Assembly: GCA_964035015.1 (NCBI GenBank)
Contig: OZ036010.1
Span: 3,730,104-3,794,103 of the forward strand
Source: Corallium rubrum
Taxonomy: Eukaryota > Cnidaria > Anthozoa > Scleralcyonacea > Coralliidae
Direction: 5' to 3'
DNA: 64,000 nt
The notes beneath the pieces were generated by a model, which saw only the letters and a program-made list of their open reading frames with translations, ran no database searches and had not been told where the DNA came from. Position 1 is the stretch's first letter; each line of letters begins with the position of its first letter. Of the stretch, positions 53,369 to 63,755 are shown piece after piece. The translations under genes and the position numbers were made by a program.

Positions 53369-53599
53369 AGAGATTTCATGCCTCATCGTTAGAATTCAAA
53401 ACTAAACCAATTCTTCTTTGTAAATTTAGTTTATGTGAGTTTTAAAACCACAGTAAGATCCTAATCAGACCAGCTGATGTAACCATCTTCTAACTGTTTC
53501 TTTCTGGTCGGCATCACTCTCAAGCCTAGTGTGTATTTTACTCTGCATGACTAACACTAGACGATTTTATTCGTCACAAGGAAAATCCACCTACGCACA

Positions 53600-53719
53600 C
53601 TGCTAATTTCAAGGAGCCGGTTATTTTAAGTAAAAAACAACTCCAGAAAAGGAGATATTCTGTACTTTTTTTTAACTCCGCTTTTAGAGTCAAATTAACT
53701 CCTTGAAATTAGCAGTGCG
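53600..53719. repeat. Hairpin
   Basis: CACTGCTAATTTCAAGGAG pairs with CTCCTTGAAATTAGCAGTG; the core has ACTCC / GGAG pairs. Confidence 0.75.
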
Positions 53720-53741
53720 GGAAAGGGTTGATCACGTTGCG

Positions 53742-53803
<62 letters not shown>
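53742..53803. repeat. (TA)n microsatellite
   Basis: About 30 TA dinucleotides. Confidence 0.97.
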
Positions 53804-53808
<5 letters not shown>

Positions 53809-53939
53809 CCTAGAACTAGAAATAACTACTGTCATAGGAAGTGTCCCGCGAAAGTCCTCATATAGAAATTTGTATTTGCTCGAAGCTACGTCAAGACTAA
53901 ACTGGACTAGTTTCTCACGTCAAGACTATTATTCTACAC

Positions 53940-53941
<2 letters not shown>

Positions 53942-54005
<64 letters not shown>
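53942..54005. repeat. (TA)n microsatellite
   Basis: About 32 TA dinucleotides. An open frame runs through it to 54286 (ending SHVEALCYD) without recognisable content. Confidence 0.97.
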
Positions 54006-54006
<1 letters not shown>

Positions 54007-54535
54007 GAGAGCTCATAAGACGTGGCTTACACAGGACGCGCCCTGCATAAGACGCATGCAAAACACTGGTACAAAAGTTGCAAAGACGTCATATTCACGT
54101 CTTACACAAGCCGCGTCTTGTGCCTTATTTGATTCCCCAGTTTGCAATTTACTTTATGGCTGTGCAAAGCTGCTAGCAGCGAACTGCACGAAGAAATTGA
54201 AGCTAGGAACAAAGCTATTGCTATTGGTTACAAGTGTTATCTGTTTCCAACTGTTATCTCACGTGGAAGCACTTTGTTATGATTAGGGACTGGGCTTATA
54301 TCGTCAGAAGTGATATTAATACTCTCGTATAATAGCGCAGCTGAGGACAATTACCACAGTCAAGCAATTACCTTTCACAATAACCCTCAATTGTTACAGG
54401 TAAAACTGTCTATTGTCCGCGGCAGTAAAGGAGGAGCCAACTAATGGGTATATTAATTAATCGCGCTGTAATAATAGGCATATTTAGTCTGAATATCTCC
54501 CCCCACTAACGTTTTCTCAGTTTTCTACACAAGCT

Positions 54536-54957
54536 GGTGTGCCTGTGACAAACGGCGTATTTTTCATGCGTCGTATAAAATACCTATTATAGTCGACCCA
54601 AATTCTGAAATTGTTCCTGTTGAGTTACATGGCGTATTGTCGTATTTAATAAGTCGAATAAATTACAGTTCTCGAGTCGTAGGTCTGGAAACGATGTTAC
54701 AAACATGAATTGTGGATAGAAAATGTATTATCATATTGTAAATTAATGTTGCATTTTATTCGGCGCATGAATAGTACGCCGTCTGCACCAACGCCGTACT
54801 TGAGTCGTATTATACGGCCGGGCTCGTCGTATTTAATGGCACTGTCGAACTTAATGAATTGCTGTATTTAATGGTTACAGACGGCGTATTTTTCATGAAC
54901 TTAATTCTCATATTTTATACGGCGCATGAAAAATACGCCGTTTGTTGCACAGGCCTA
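54536..54957. mobile_element. Inverted-repeat MITE
   Basis: CAAACGGCGTATTTTTCATG (left) pairs with CATGAAAAATACGCCGTTTG (right), with GCCTGTG / CACAGGC outside. Inner GGCGTATT and CGTCGTATTTAATGG motifs repeat. Confidence 0.9.
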
Positions 54958-55245
54958 AGTTGTCAAACAATTCTGAGCAAAAGACGCAAGACTCGAACCT
55001 GTAACCGTCCTTCGAGTCCTGTCAAGAGCCCGGAGTTTTTCTGAGTATTATAACAACATCCGGCAGTTTGTACAACAAGAACTGAGAAAACTTTACTAAC
55101 TTCAAGCTGAAAATCCTTGACTATATAACTTATCTTCTCTTACTCTTCTCCCAATAGCAACAAGTGCTCACACAATTGCTCAAAGATCCGTTATACCTCG
55201 ATTCAGTGCTGTGACATAGACTGCGATTATATTATAAACCAGCTA

Positions 55246-56202
55246 CAGTCGAACCCCTCTTAACGGACACCCCTATTAAGCGGACACCCCTCTATTTATT
55301 TAATAAAACCTTATATAGTTACAACCCCTATTAAGCGGACACCTATCTTGAGTCCCAATGAACAGAATAACCTCTACTGTATTAAGCGGACACATGGAGT
55401 TCAAGATTAATGTTTTCCTTTGACAGTAAAGGATAAAGGATAAAGGACTGGGTGGCTAATCGTCCTTACTTGCAGCCAGCGGCTGAATTGCGAAGGACGC
55501 AGATCAACGTGGCCGTGTCGAGGCATATCAAAGGCGCTTCAAGCTGCCGCCAACGGCACAGTTCAGACCACGGATCACAGCTAAGATGTTCGGTGTCGAT
55601 TTTATGGAGGGAGGAAAACCGGAGAACCCGGCGAAAAACCCTCGAAGCACAGGAGAGATCAACTACAACTCTACTCACATGAGCCTAAGCCCAACAACGG
55701 GGTCCTTCCCAAGTGGTCACCCATCCAAGTACTAACCCCGTCTAACCGGGCTTAACTTTTTGGTGAGAGGCAGCGCGCTAACACCACACGCCACCCGTGC
55801 TTCGCCACACGCCACCCGTGCTTCCCTTCAACACTTAAGATTCTACAAGACATACCAACATTAGGCGATCGACATGCATGTAATGAAGAGCTTTCCAGTG
55901 CTCTTTTGAACGTTAATGATATTTTGAGAGACTTGCGGCTAAGCGAACCTCGCAAGCAAACACTTATAGATTCTTTCTTTATTTAATAATTTAACTTATC
56001 TAATGTATTTCATAATTTTCAGTTTGGTTAATGTTTTGTTATATTTTGAACTATTAAAGAAATATGTGGACTTATTTTGAGTCAAATAGTGCTGTATCCA
56101 TTGTTTTACAGTAAAACCAAACGAAGTCTATAATAAAACCTGGTAACCCCATGCGCACCCCCTACTGTGCCAACCCTGTCCGCTTAATAGGGGGTTCGAC
56201 TG
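55246..56202 (+). mobile_element. pogo/Tigger-like element remnant, TA-flanked
   Basis: TA at 55244-55245 and 56203-56204. Ends CAGTCGAACCCCTCTTAACG and GGGGGTTCGACTG, with AAGCGGACAC repeated near the left. Positions 55856-55983 (+) still read LGDRHACNEELSSALLNVND and continue to RKQTLIDSFFI and a stop. This resembles the tail of a Tigger-type transposase. The rest of the gene is gone, and a SINE is nested inside. Confidence 0.75.
55425..55795 (-). repeat. 5S rRNA-headed SINE nested in the pogo-like element
   Basis: On the minus strand the head has GGGTTAGTACTTGGATGGGT, matching the 3' half of 5S rRNA, preceded by text like GCCCGGTTAGAC and GCGCGCTGCC. The body core is TTTTTCGCCGGGTTCTCCGG then TTTTCCTCCC, followed by CAGCCGCTGGCTGCAAGTAA. 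The 3' end is a CCTTTATCCTTTATCC tail. Short repeated tails are typical of LINE-mobilised SINEs. Confidence 0.85.
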
Positions 56203-56989
56203 TATTACAAATTGCTGCAGAATTCTGATTGGTTGAGCTACTCGCTGTCTACTGGTGATGGACCATTATTAGTAGCAAGAGAGTCAAGTTTAAAATGCAA
56301 TATAATGGCAGAAAACTCACGTTTTACTGAGGTTTTAGTTTGTTTCTTTAAAATAATAGTTTGTCTGACTAGTTAGTTTATACTAAAACAATTAGAAACT
56401 CGTCTCGTTGTCTGTATGAACGACATTAGTCAACTCAACTCGGGCTCGTTGTCTAATTGTTAAATATAAACACAAGTTGACAAGCTATGCACAGAACTTA
56501 CGTCTCCATGCATAATCGATCGTTATTTGACGATATATAATTGCATGAATAACCGTAAACATGAGTAAATGTTTGTTCAGCCTAACACGAAAGCTGCTAA
56601 GTTCACAAAACAAATGGAAATTATATTTAAATGAAAACTAAAGAACACCAGTCTGTCGAAATAAACTTAAAATGCATATATAAAAATTTTCCTTTTTTTT
56701 CTCGCTACGCCTATGATCAATTTTTTGGAAAAAATGAAAGATTTGGTATATAATTGTGTATGAATTGAATTAACGAGATATATACATCAGACTTGAAAAA
56801 ACTTTCCTAAATCTCTCGCATAGACTGCAAGGCTACTAATACTAGTCTTGCTTTATATTATATTATATGAAAGCTACATCGACAAAAGATACAACAAATC
56901 TATTATAACGACCATGCTAAATTGTGCCTTTCAGAGCCCCAAACATGAATGGAGTCTATATGCATGCAACCTTCTAATAATCAAGAGTA

Positions 56990-57217
56990 GCGAGGTTCAA
57001 ATCACACTTCCGCTACCGCTACTGCTACCGTAAATGTGGTTAAGCTGATGTAATGTTCATTTTTTCGTTCTGTAGTCGTAGTTGGTTTTAATCTTGGTAT
57101 CGTAAAACGCTTTCTTTTTGCACTAGGTTTGAGACCTGCGACCATTACTGAACGTAAAAACAATATTTGACATGCTTAATTTTACTTATGGTAGCGGTAG
57201 TGTGATCTGAACCTCGC
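56990..57217. mobile_element. TA-flanked MITE
   Basis: TA at 56988-56989 and 57218-57219. GCGAGGTTCAAATCACACT pairs with AGTGTGATCTGAACCTCGC; CCGCTACCG / CGGTAGCGG follows. Confidence 0.85.
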
Positions 57218-57234
57218 TAATGTAAAAAAGTAGA

Positions 57235-57350
57235 GCCCTGCGTCGTTTAGGCAGTGTTTTAGATAAAGGAAAGTGAAAAGGTGCACTTTGATAAGGAAAT
57301 ACTGACGTTTCAAGTGGAGCCCTTTATCAAGAGTAAAATATGGTAATTCT
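57235..57350. repeat. Dispersed repeat with GACGTTTCAAGTGGAGCCC
   Basis: GCAGTGTTTTAGATAAAGGA and TACTGACGTTTCAAGTGGAG; reverse orientation relative to 12183. Confidence 0.6.
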
Positions 57351-57354
57351 ATAA

Positions 57355-57715
57355 TAATCAGGTGGACGCTCTAACCATAGACCTACTTTGGCTTGGATAA
57401 AAAGCTAAGGTTGAAAATTCATAGTCATACTAAGTGGTAGCGTTTGCATATGAGATGTAGTTAAAGTGATATTATAAAAGTTGTACGTATATACATGCAG
57501 TGCGCTTGGTGTAATGTAACAGACGTTTGGTAGACGTTATAGTCAAATCTCAAAAACTCAAAAAAGATTTCAGACATGGTTCGAACCTAGCATTGAGCCA
57601 CTGAGGCTCAGATGGAGAGCTAAGGTTGCAAATTCATAGTCATATGCATGTGCTCCTAAGTGGTAGCGTTTAGCATAGAGATGTACGTATACATGTATAG
57701 TGCATCATGTGGCAC
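57355..57715 (-). repeat. tRNA-derived SINE-like repeat copies
   Basis: GGACGCTCTAACCATAGACC and TAGTCATACTAAGTGGTAGC, then a second TTCATAGTCATATGCATGTG. Same family as 38735-39290. Confidence 0.55.
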
Positions 57716-57900
57716 GTTTGCGACGCGAAATATATACGAATGGATGTGAGGCAAAAAATGAAGATGTTACAAATGTTCTAAGACGTATTTCTTTTACCGA
57801 ACAATTATTTTCCCTTATCTATTATAACTCGTTGAAGCACAGCATTTTGAATGATGTGTCACACATCATTGAAAATGCCGGACATGCATATATGAATATA

Positions 57901-57960
57901 ATTACTGACCCGCGTCAAATTCCATTGTTCTCTGTCTGCATTGTATCAACGATTTCAGGC
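57901..57960 (+). repeat. Left 60-bp terminal inverted repeat
   Basis: One mismatch (GTATC versus ATATC near its inner end) to the right copy. Confidence 0.95.
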
Positions 57961-58401
57961 TGTTTTAGGAAAACGGCGACGGTCCTTTTTGGTAGCGGGG
58001 AAATTATCAGGGGTAATTATAAACGTACTAAACTGGCACACTGCAATATTAAAAATATTGCAGCCAGCACACTGCAATATTAAAAATATTGCTGCTAGCA
58101 CACTGCAATATTAAAAATATTGCACCCAGCAGTAAAAAAACAAGCTAAAAACAGTCTTCCTCATAATTATTAGATGAATCTACAAGCTTACTCTTGATTT
58201 TACCAATATAAAAAATTATGCGATTGTACACAACAAAACAAGAACACAATTCCATAAACAGGACATATTTTATATTATAAATAATTACACAACATCTGCA
58301 CTAAATAACATCATATCGGCAGTCACCATTTTTAAAGCATTCATTTATACGACCAGGGCGTCTATAAGAAAGGGCGGGGAAACGAGCCGTGTGCCGAATA
58401 T

Positions 58402-58924
58402 TTGAACACATTGAGGAGATTATTTACCTGCCCCAGTCCTGGCGCGTCTTTAGCAATGTCTGCCAAATATATTTTTTCCCTCTGCGACGTGTTTGTTCGC
58501 ATGCAGCAAAAAAAGCTCAAAAAATTAAGTAACAACATTTATACCAAAGATAGATCTATTAATGGAGTAACCGTCCTTGGATTTGCTAAGTTCTGGTGCC
58601 AGGGCAAGTTATTAAATATTTTACAAAACGAGTGCGAGTTGGAACTGCGGAAGCCGCCATGAAGAACGAAACGAAAGTTTGCTGGAAGAGAATTCACATT
58701 TCCTCTTTATATTTTGGTTTCTGGTGAAGGATGATCATACGGTAAGAAGAACATGTATTCTTTTGTCGATTAAAAATATAAAAGTGACCACAAGACGCTT
58801 AACTACCTTTCAAATACGTACATTTTCAGAACATTCGAGCCAGGAAAATTTCTCAACTGTAACCAAATTTTTAGGCTGCAATCAACACACTATTGCTAAA
58901 AAAGCTCAAAAAATTACGCGATGA
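58402..58924 (+). other. Two unassigned open frames inside the recombinase element
   Basis: 58402-58662 (86 codons, with AMSAKYIFSLCDVFVRMQQK) and 58679-58924 (81 codons). No family recognised. The phrase AAAAAAGCTCAAAAAATTA occurs in both, so part of this is an internal repeat. Confidence 0.25.
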
Positions 58925-59326
58925 AATTTGAGAGGAATAAAGTTTAATGCCTTCCAGACATGTATTTAAAAAAGCTAAGTTCTGGCTCGTTTTTGAGTTA
59001 GGAAATAATTAAAATGTTCTATGCGTGGAGCAAAATTAGACAAGGAAGCCATAAATGGCTTCGGCTTCAACATTGGAAATTTTAATCGTTTTATACTTAA
59101 GAATGCCTTCCACCATGTTATATGAACAGTACAACGTATGAATAACAAAACAAAAAACTTACACCAACAATCGAGTCAATAGTTGCAGCATTATAAGAGA
59201 TTTAATCAACGTCCTTGAATTTCACATGGATTTTTTGTTTTGATCAAAATTTGCAGTTGGCCGCGCTCGCCCCATGTGTGATGCCTAAAGTGCATCACAC
59301 ATGTTTCAGTACGTCAGATTGGCGTT

Positions 59327-60873
59327 TCACCGCCCTATCTTATAGACGCCCTGATACGACACAACGATCTTAGTGCAGCCTGTATTAATTACAAGCGATT
59401 GATCACAACATAAGTCAGACACGTCATTTTCAGTATTTTTCTTTAAACATATTTTCTTTTCACCTTCCGTATTCACTTCAACCTTACGTAAATCGGAGCC
59501 TTGTAATATCTCACTCGCTTTTCTTTTAATTGACGTCGAAGTACATTTATACGCCTTAACCCCATCAGATGACCGGTGACCAGTCGTCTCCTGAATAACT
59601 TGTTCTGATATTCCCGCATTGTACAATCTTGTAGCTCAACTACGCCGAAGAGAGTGATTTGTAAAATGCCCTTCAAACCCGGCATTCTTCATATTTTTCA
59701 CCACATTTCCTAACGTTTCCCTACCCACAGCTTTTTTGTAATACCAAATATCACCATTTGGCTTTGCCAAAGCTCGCAAATAGAACGCGTTATCGCTGAT
59801 TTCCTTTGGAACATGAGATAAATATTTCTTATAAAGCTCAACTGGACAACGAAGGGGATTTTCTAAATTCTTATATGCCCGAACAACTTTTCTTTTGATA
59901 CGCAAATGGGCTAACCCCCCGTTATTCGTCTTGCTGACATCTTCCGTATACTGCAAATATTCAGACCCAAATTCGTCAACTTGTAGGGATAGTTGCGAGT
60001 TTTTACTTCTCAAATTTCTATGCTCTTGACCAGCCCTAAGCGCAAATTGTATACCGAACACATAAACTAACGTATCTCTAAGCAAACTTGCCCCGCTGCT
60101 TCCTAAGAAACCGTGCTCCCACAAATAATTTTCTTGCTCTTCCGATATAAAATTAGCTTGTGCGACCTCTACGCCTAATCCTTGCCCTGCTCTTTCTTTC
60201 AATACAAAATTTAACGCCGAATTTAACTCTCTAAATACACAACTTGTCTTATCAATTAAAGTCACATTACGCTTACATTCCACGCGTAAATACGTTTGAA
60301 TGCTACTTAACATCTCATATATAGTCTTGCCGGGATACTCTTTCCCGTCTACTTTTCTCACTTCTGCAACGAAACGTGCCAGGAAATAATCCAATTCATC
60401 GACAGACATTTCTTCTAAGCTTGCGTTCATCACTGGTTCCCCACTACAGGTGAGATTAGTCACACCATGATTTCTTTCGGTCCGCCACTCTTCAAATGTT
60501 TTCAACACCCAACGCCACTTCTTTCGACTAGCTTCCGAAGTCCAACTTTGTTTGAACTTTTCGCACTCCAACGACGTTATCGGTTTTCGAAATCTATTTC
60601 CTGGTTACAAACGACACATTTCATTACATTAAAAACTCAACAAGCAAAAGAACATACTAAACTAGCGAACCAACCTTTCGACAATTTTAAATTCGCCACG
60701 TGCTCCGTACCTTTTCTATCTTCATCAGTCTCTTCACTTCCCTCCTGTGCATTCTCATTCTCGAAAAGAACAGCTAGTTCATGAACGTCAACGTCTCTTT
60801 CTTCGCTTAGCTTTCGCTTATTTGTCGACGACGGTGTGATATAAAAACTTTCATCTTCTGAAGAATCTTCCAT
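59327..60873 (-). pseudogene. Crypton-type tyrosine recombinase, two exons, one in-frame TGA
   Basis: Site-specific recombinase that would move the element by cutting and joining DNA through a Tyr-DNA link (family knowledge). Exon 1 is 60675-60873 (MEDSSEDESFYITPSS...LKLSK, acidic leader). A 73-74 base intron follows (donor GTTGG, acceptor TTTGTAACCAG). Exon 2 is 60600-59327. The join is in phase and gives about 490 residues. Catalytic landmarks: Arg in GIQFALRAGQEHRNLR, Lys in VSKTNNGGL, H-x-x-R in NHSLRR, His in ETTGHRSSDG and Tyr in VKAYK. A TGA at 59636-59638 interrupts the frame just after HSLRRS; the frame then continues ATRLYNAGISEQ. Family members often have Cys at this point, one base from TGA. 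So it reads as a recently broken gene, unless that stop is a sequencing error. Confidence 0.88.
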
Positions 60874-61094
60874 CTCTATACCACGCCACTAGCTAAGCCT
60901 AACTAAATTGAATAAATAAAATTATTTGTTCTCTTATAATATGCAAATGTTCTTCCAAAGTCCACATCAATAACAATCAAACAAAACAAAACACGCAAAT
61001 TCTATAACTAATCTAAAATTCTGACAGTGATATTCAAAAACTTTCCTATTGAAATTGTAAACAATACATCCTGTTCATTGTTTGGGAATGGGTT

Positions 61095-61154
61095 GCCTGA
61101 AATCGTTGATATAATGCAGACAGAGAACAATGGAATTTGACGCGGGTCAGTAAT
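61095..61154 (-). repeat. Right 60-bp terminal inverted repeat
   Basis: Reverse complement of 57901-57960. Outside it, TATAATAGATAA also matches, inverted, TTATCTATTATA at about 57815-57826. Confidence 0.95.
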
Positions 61155-61162
61155 TATAATAG

Positions 61163-61275
61163 ATAATTACTTCGGCCAAACGGCATTATTGAATATATTG
61201 CAGCCAGCTTCGGGCTACGCCCTCAGCTAGCTGCAATATATTCAATAATGCCGTTGGCCTCAGTAATTATCTATA
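61163..61275. mobile_element. Palindromic MITE next to the recombinase element
   Basis: GGCATTATTGAATATATTGC pairs with GCAATATATTCAATAATGCC around a GCCAGCTTCGGGCTACGCCC loop; GATAATTAC / GTAATTATC lie outside. Confidence 0.92.
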
Positions 61276-61344
61276 TATTAAAGATTCACTTAAGTATTAT
61301 ATAATAAAAGTAGCGTGTTGCGTAGGCAGTGTAGAAACAACAAT

Positions 61345-61521
61345 CGAAATATGGTGAGGTTAGATATACCGCCGAAACAGAGAACGTAGGAGTCTAACGT
61401 TTCGAGCGAAAGCCCTTCGTCAGAGAGAAACGTTTCTCTCTGACGAAGGGCCTTCGCTCGAAACGTTAGACTCCTACGTTCTCTGTTTCGGCAGTATATC
61501 TAACCTCACCATATTTCGATA
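61345..61521. mobile_element. Near-perfect palindromic MITE
   Basis: ATCGAAATATGGTGAGGTTA through GGAGTCTAACGTTTCGAGCG and CCTTCGTCAGAGAGAAACG pairs with its reverse complement; about 80-bp arms and almost no loop. Confidence 0.95.
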
Positions 61522-61793
61522 AGTATTATATATTCGGACATAGCATTTATTTATCCGGCTCTACTTAGTTATAAGTTCTCTCTCATTTCTTTGTTTAAAT
61601 TCAGTTGATTTGAGAACTTGGGAATGGCAGTTTTCTTAATGAGATCGTAATCATTAAAACCTGTCTATACTATATCCACGGTGTGAATATTTATATTTTA
61701 ATCATTTCAATCGTACAATTTATACATGTTGCAATGTTAAAATCGAATCAGAATCTATAGATGTCAGCGTTTTACTAGAAAATAATCAATTAA

Positions 61794-61955
61794 GAAATGG
61801 TCCATATGGTTTGGCGTGCTTCTTTCAGATATGGATGCACGTGGGAAGTTCGGAGAGCACGAAAAAAGCGTAAGAGTTGGTCGATTTTTGAGTGCTTTCT
61901 AACTTCCTAAATGCATCCATAACTCAATGGAGCACGCCAAACCATGAACCATTTC
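61794..61955. mobile_element. TTAA-flanked MITE
   Basis: TTAA at 61790-61793 and 61956-61959. GAAATGGTCCATATGGTTTG pairs with CAAACCATGAACCATTTC; AGCACG / CGTGCT and ATGGATGCA / TGCATCCAT pair inside. Confidence 0.85.
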
Positions 61956-62184
61956 TTAACAGAGAATCAAACACAAAACAACGGAAAAAATATTTATTTC
62001 GCTGATTAAAAATGAGTTTCTCATTACGTTTGAAATTACCGTGCTCCATCGAGTTATGGAGCCCGCATGGTAGCCAATCAGAAACGTCGTTATATTATTA
62101 CATATATGTTATAATGACATATTTTCCATATATGCACTAGTGAAAATATCGATGATGTCATTACCTCTTTTTACATTGAATCTA

Positions 62185-62340
62185 TATAATAAAAAGAAAA
62201 TTACACGGTGGCTTGAAGATATGAATTTTATCTTCTCGTGGTAAAAACGATATTTTACTCATTCGCTACGCTCATTCGTAAAATATTGTTTTCACCACTC
62301 GAAGATAAAATCCATTTATTATATGGAGAAGAGTATTTTA
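62185..62340. mobile_element. Hairpin MITE, ACGGTGGCTTGAAGAT family, copy 1
   Basis: GAATTTTATCTTCTCGTGGT pairs with CACCACTCGAAGATAAAATCC. The inner CGATATTTTACTCATTCGCT faces ACGCTCATTCGTAAAATATTG. Confidence 0.9.
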
Positions 62341-62649
62341 CTAGTAACTAAAAAACTCGTAGAACCCATATTTCACTACATCCAGGAACCGAGTGGCGTA
62401 TGTAACGCTCGCGAGTGACATATCGACAAGTCAAAATTTACTCCTTTCGCCGAAAGTTTCGAATCAAGTAAATTTGAGCCAGTAACTTCTCTTAATTCAG
62501 TTTTTCACGTAAAATGACGTATTCGAAGTAGCTGCTGTATTTTTCATTTGTATTTTCCAAAAGTCTTAGGTCAAGCGGTTGTAGGTTTTGCATTAAACCC
62601 AGTTTATCAACATCACGTCCACGCATAATTTCATTGTCCATATAATAAA

Positions 62650-62815
62650 TAGAACATTACACGGTTGCTAAAAGATATGGATTTTATGTTCTCGTGGTAA
62701 GAGCAATATCTTACTCGTCCGCTGCGCTCACTAGTGAGATATTGTCCTTGCCACTCGAACATAAAATCCATATCTTCTCGCAACCGTGTAATATCCCTTT
62801 TTATTATATAGATGC
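62650..62815. mobile_element. Hairpin MITE, same family, copy 2
   Basis: ACACGGTTGCTAAAAGATAT ... TTCTCGCAACCGTGTAAT. The arm reads GATTTTATGTTCTCGTGGTA with a matching partner ACTCGAACATAAAATCC, so both arms carry the same substitution relative to copies 1 and 3. Confidence 0.9.
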
Positions 62816-62914
62816 GAGTGTTTTATTAGAGAATATGCAGTGTCGTATTTTCCATATCCTCACTAGTGAAGATATCGATGACGTCATTAAGAATTTTACC
62901 TCTTTGCATTGAAT

Positions 62915-63060
62915 CTATATACTGTAATAAAAAGAAAATTACACGCTGCCTTGAAGATATGAATTTTATCTTCTCGTGGTAAAAACAATATTTTACTCAT
63001 TCGCTACACTCATTCGTAAAATATTGTTTTCACCACTCGAAGATAAAATCCATACTTATT
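62915..63060. mobile_element. Hairpin MITE, same family, copy 3
   Basis: ATAAAAAGAAAATTACACGC, then arms as in copy 1. The right end is cut short after AAAATCCATACTT. Confidence 0.85.
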
Positions 63061-63755
63061 TGTCCGAATGTTGGTCGAAAAACAGCATTTTTAACTTTGG
63101 TCGTCAGTAAAATCGGCAAAACTGGACATATCAAAAAACTCTGTCACCGTTTTGCTGGAAATTTATCTCGGAATCAAAGTACAAAAAAAGATTTTGAACA
63201 AAATAAAACGCTTTTTGCTCGAGTCGCCCCGAGTGAAGCCCTCTGGTTTTAATTTAAAAATTCACAACTATTAACGGTTTGTGTTTATCGCGAAACCAAA
63301 GACACCATTGTATTCTACAAATTCATAGCTTTCTAACGATATCTATTTCATTTTTGTGGCATAAATTCTGACGAATTGAGAGCGCTTTACAGAAATGACC
63401 TTGCAAACCTTAGCGAACACCTCAAGCAAATACAACGCGAACGTTTAGGACAATGTCCTTAATACAATATAATTTTTCCCACACAAGAACTTTGTATATA
63501 TCTATTCTTTGCTATTATCAAACGAATCGCGTTTGATCCACAACATCAAACATGTAGAATTTCAAGTGATTTCGTTTGAAAATAGCAAAGATATATAATC
63601 TTCTTCGATTCCTTATCCTCACACTGACATGTGACATTTAACTAGCACACAAGCTGAAATACTGTCATTTTAAGTCATTCGTGTCATATGGACTTTAAGT
63701 ATACATATCGTACGGTGGTTAGTCAAATATTAAATTTGTTAGTTATACAAATGGT
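63061..63755. other. No gene recognised
   Basis: TTTGCTATTATCAAACGA (63519) and TCGTTTGAAAATAGCAAAGA (63573) are a short inverted pair. Nothing else stands out. Confidence 0.4.

Larger units (their letters stand above)
57901..61154 (-). mobile_element. Tyrosine-recombinase element bounded by 60-bp inverted repeats
   Basis: The left repeat (57901-57960) and right repeat (61095-61154) are complementary at 59 of 60 positions, from ATTACTGACCCGCGTCAAAT to ATCAACGATTTCAGGC. TATA lies outside both (57897-57900, 61155-61158) and may be the target duplication. The only clear gene is a Crypton-type tyrosine recombinase reading leftward. Between the gene and the left repeat, 58030-58130 has three copies of CACACTGCAATATTAAAAAT|ATTGC hairpins that could be binding sites. 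Cryptons are usually described without long inverted repeats, so this architecture is unusual. Insertion of a recombinase element into an older MITE is the alternative. Confidence 0.7.
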
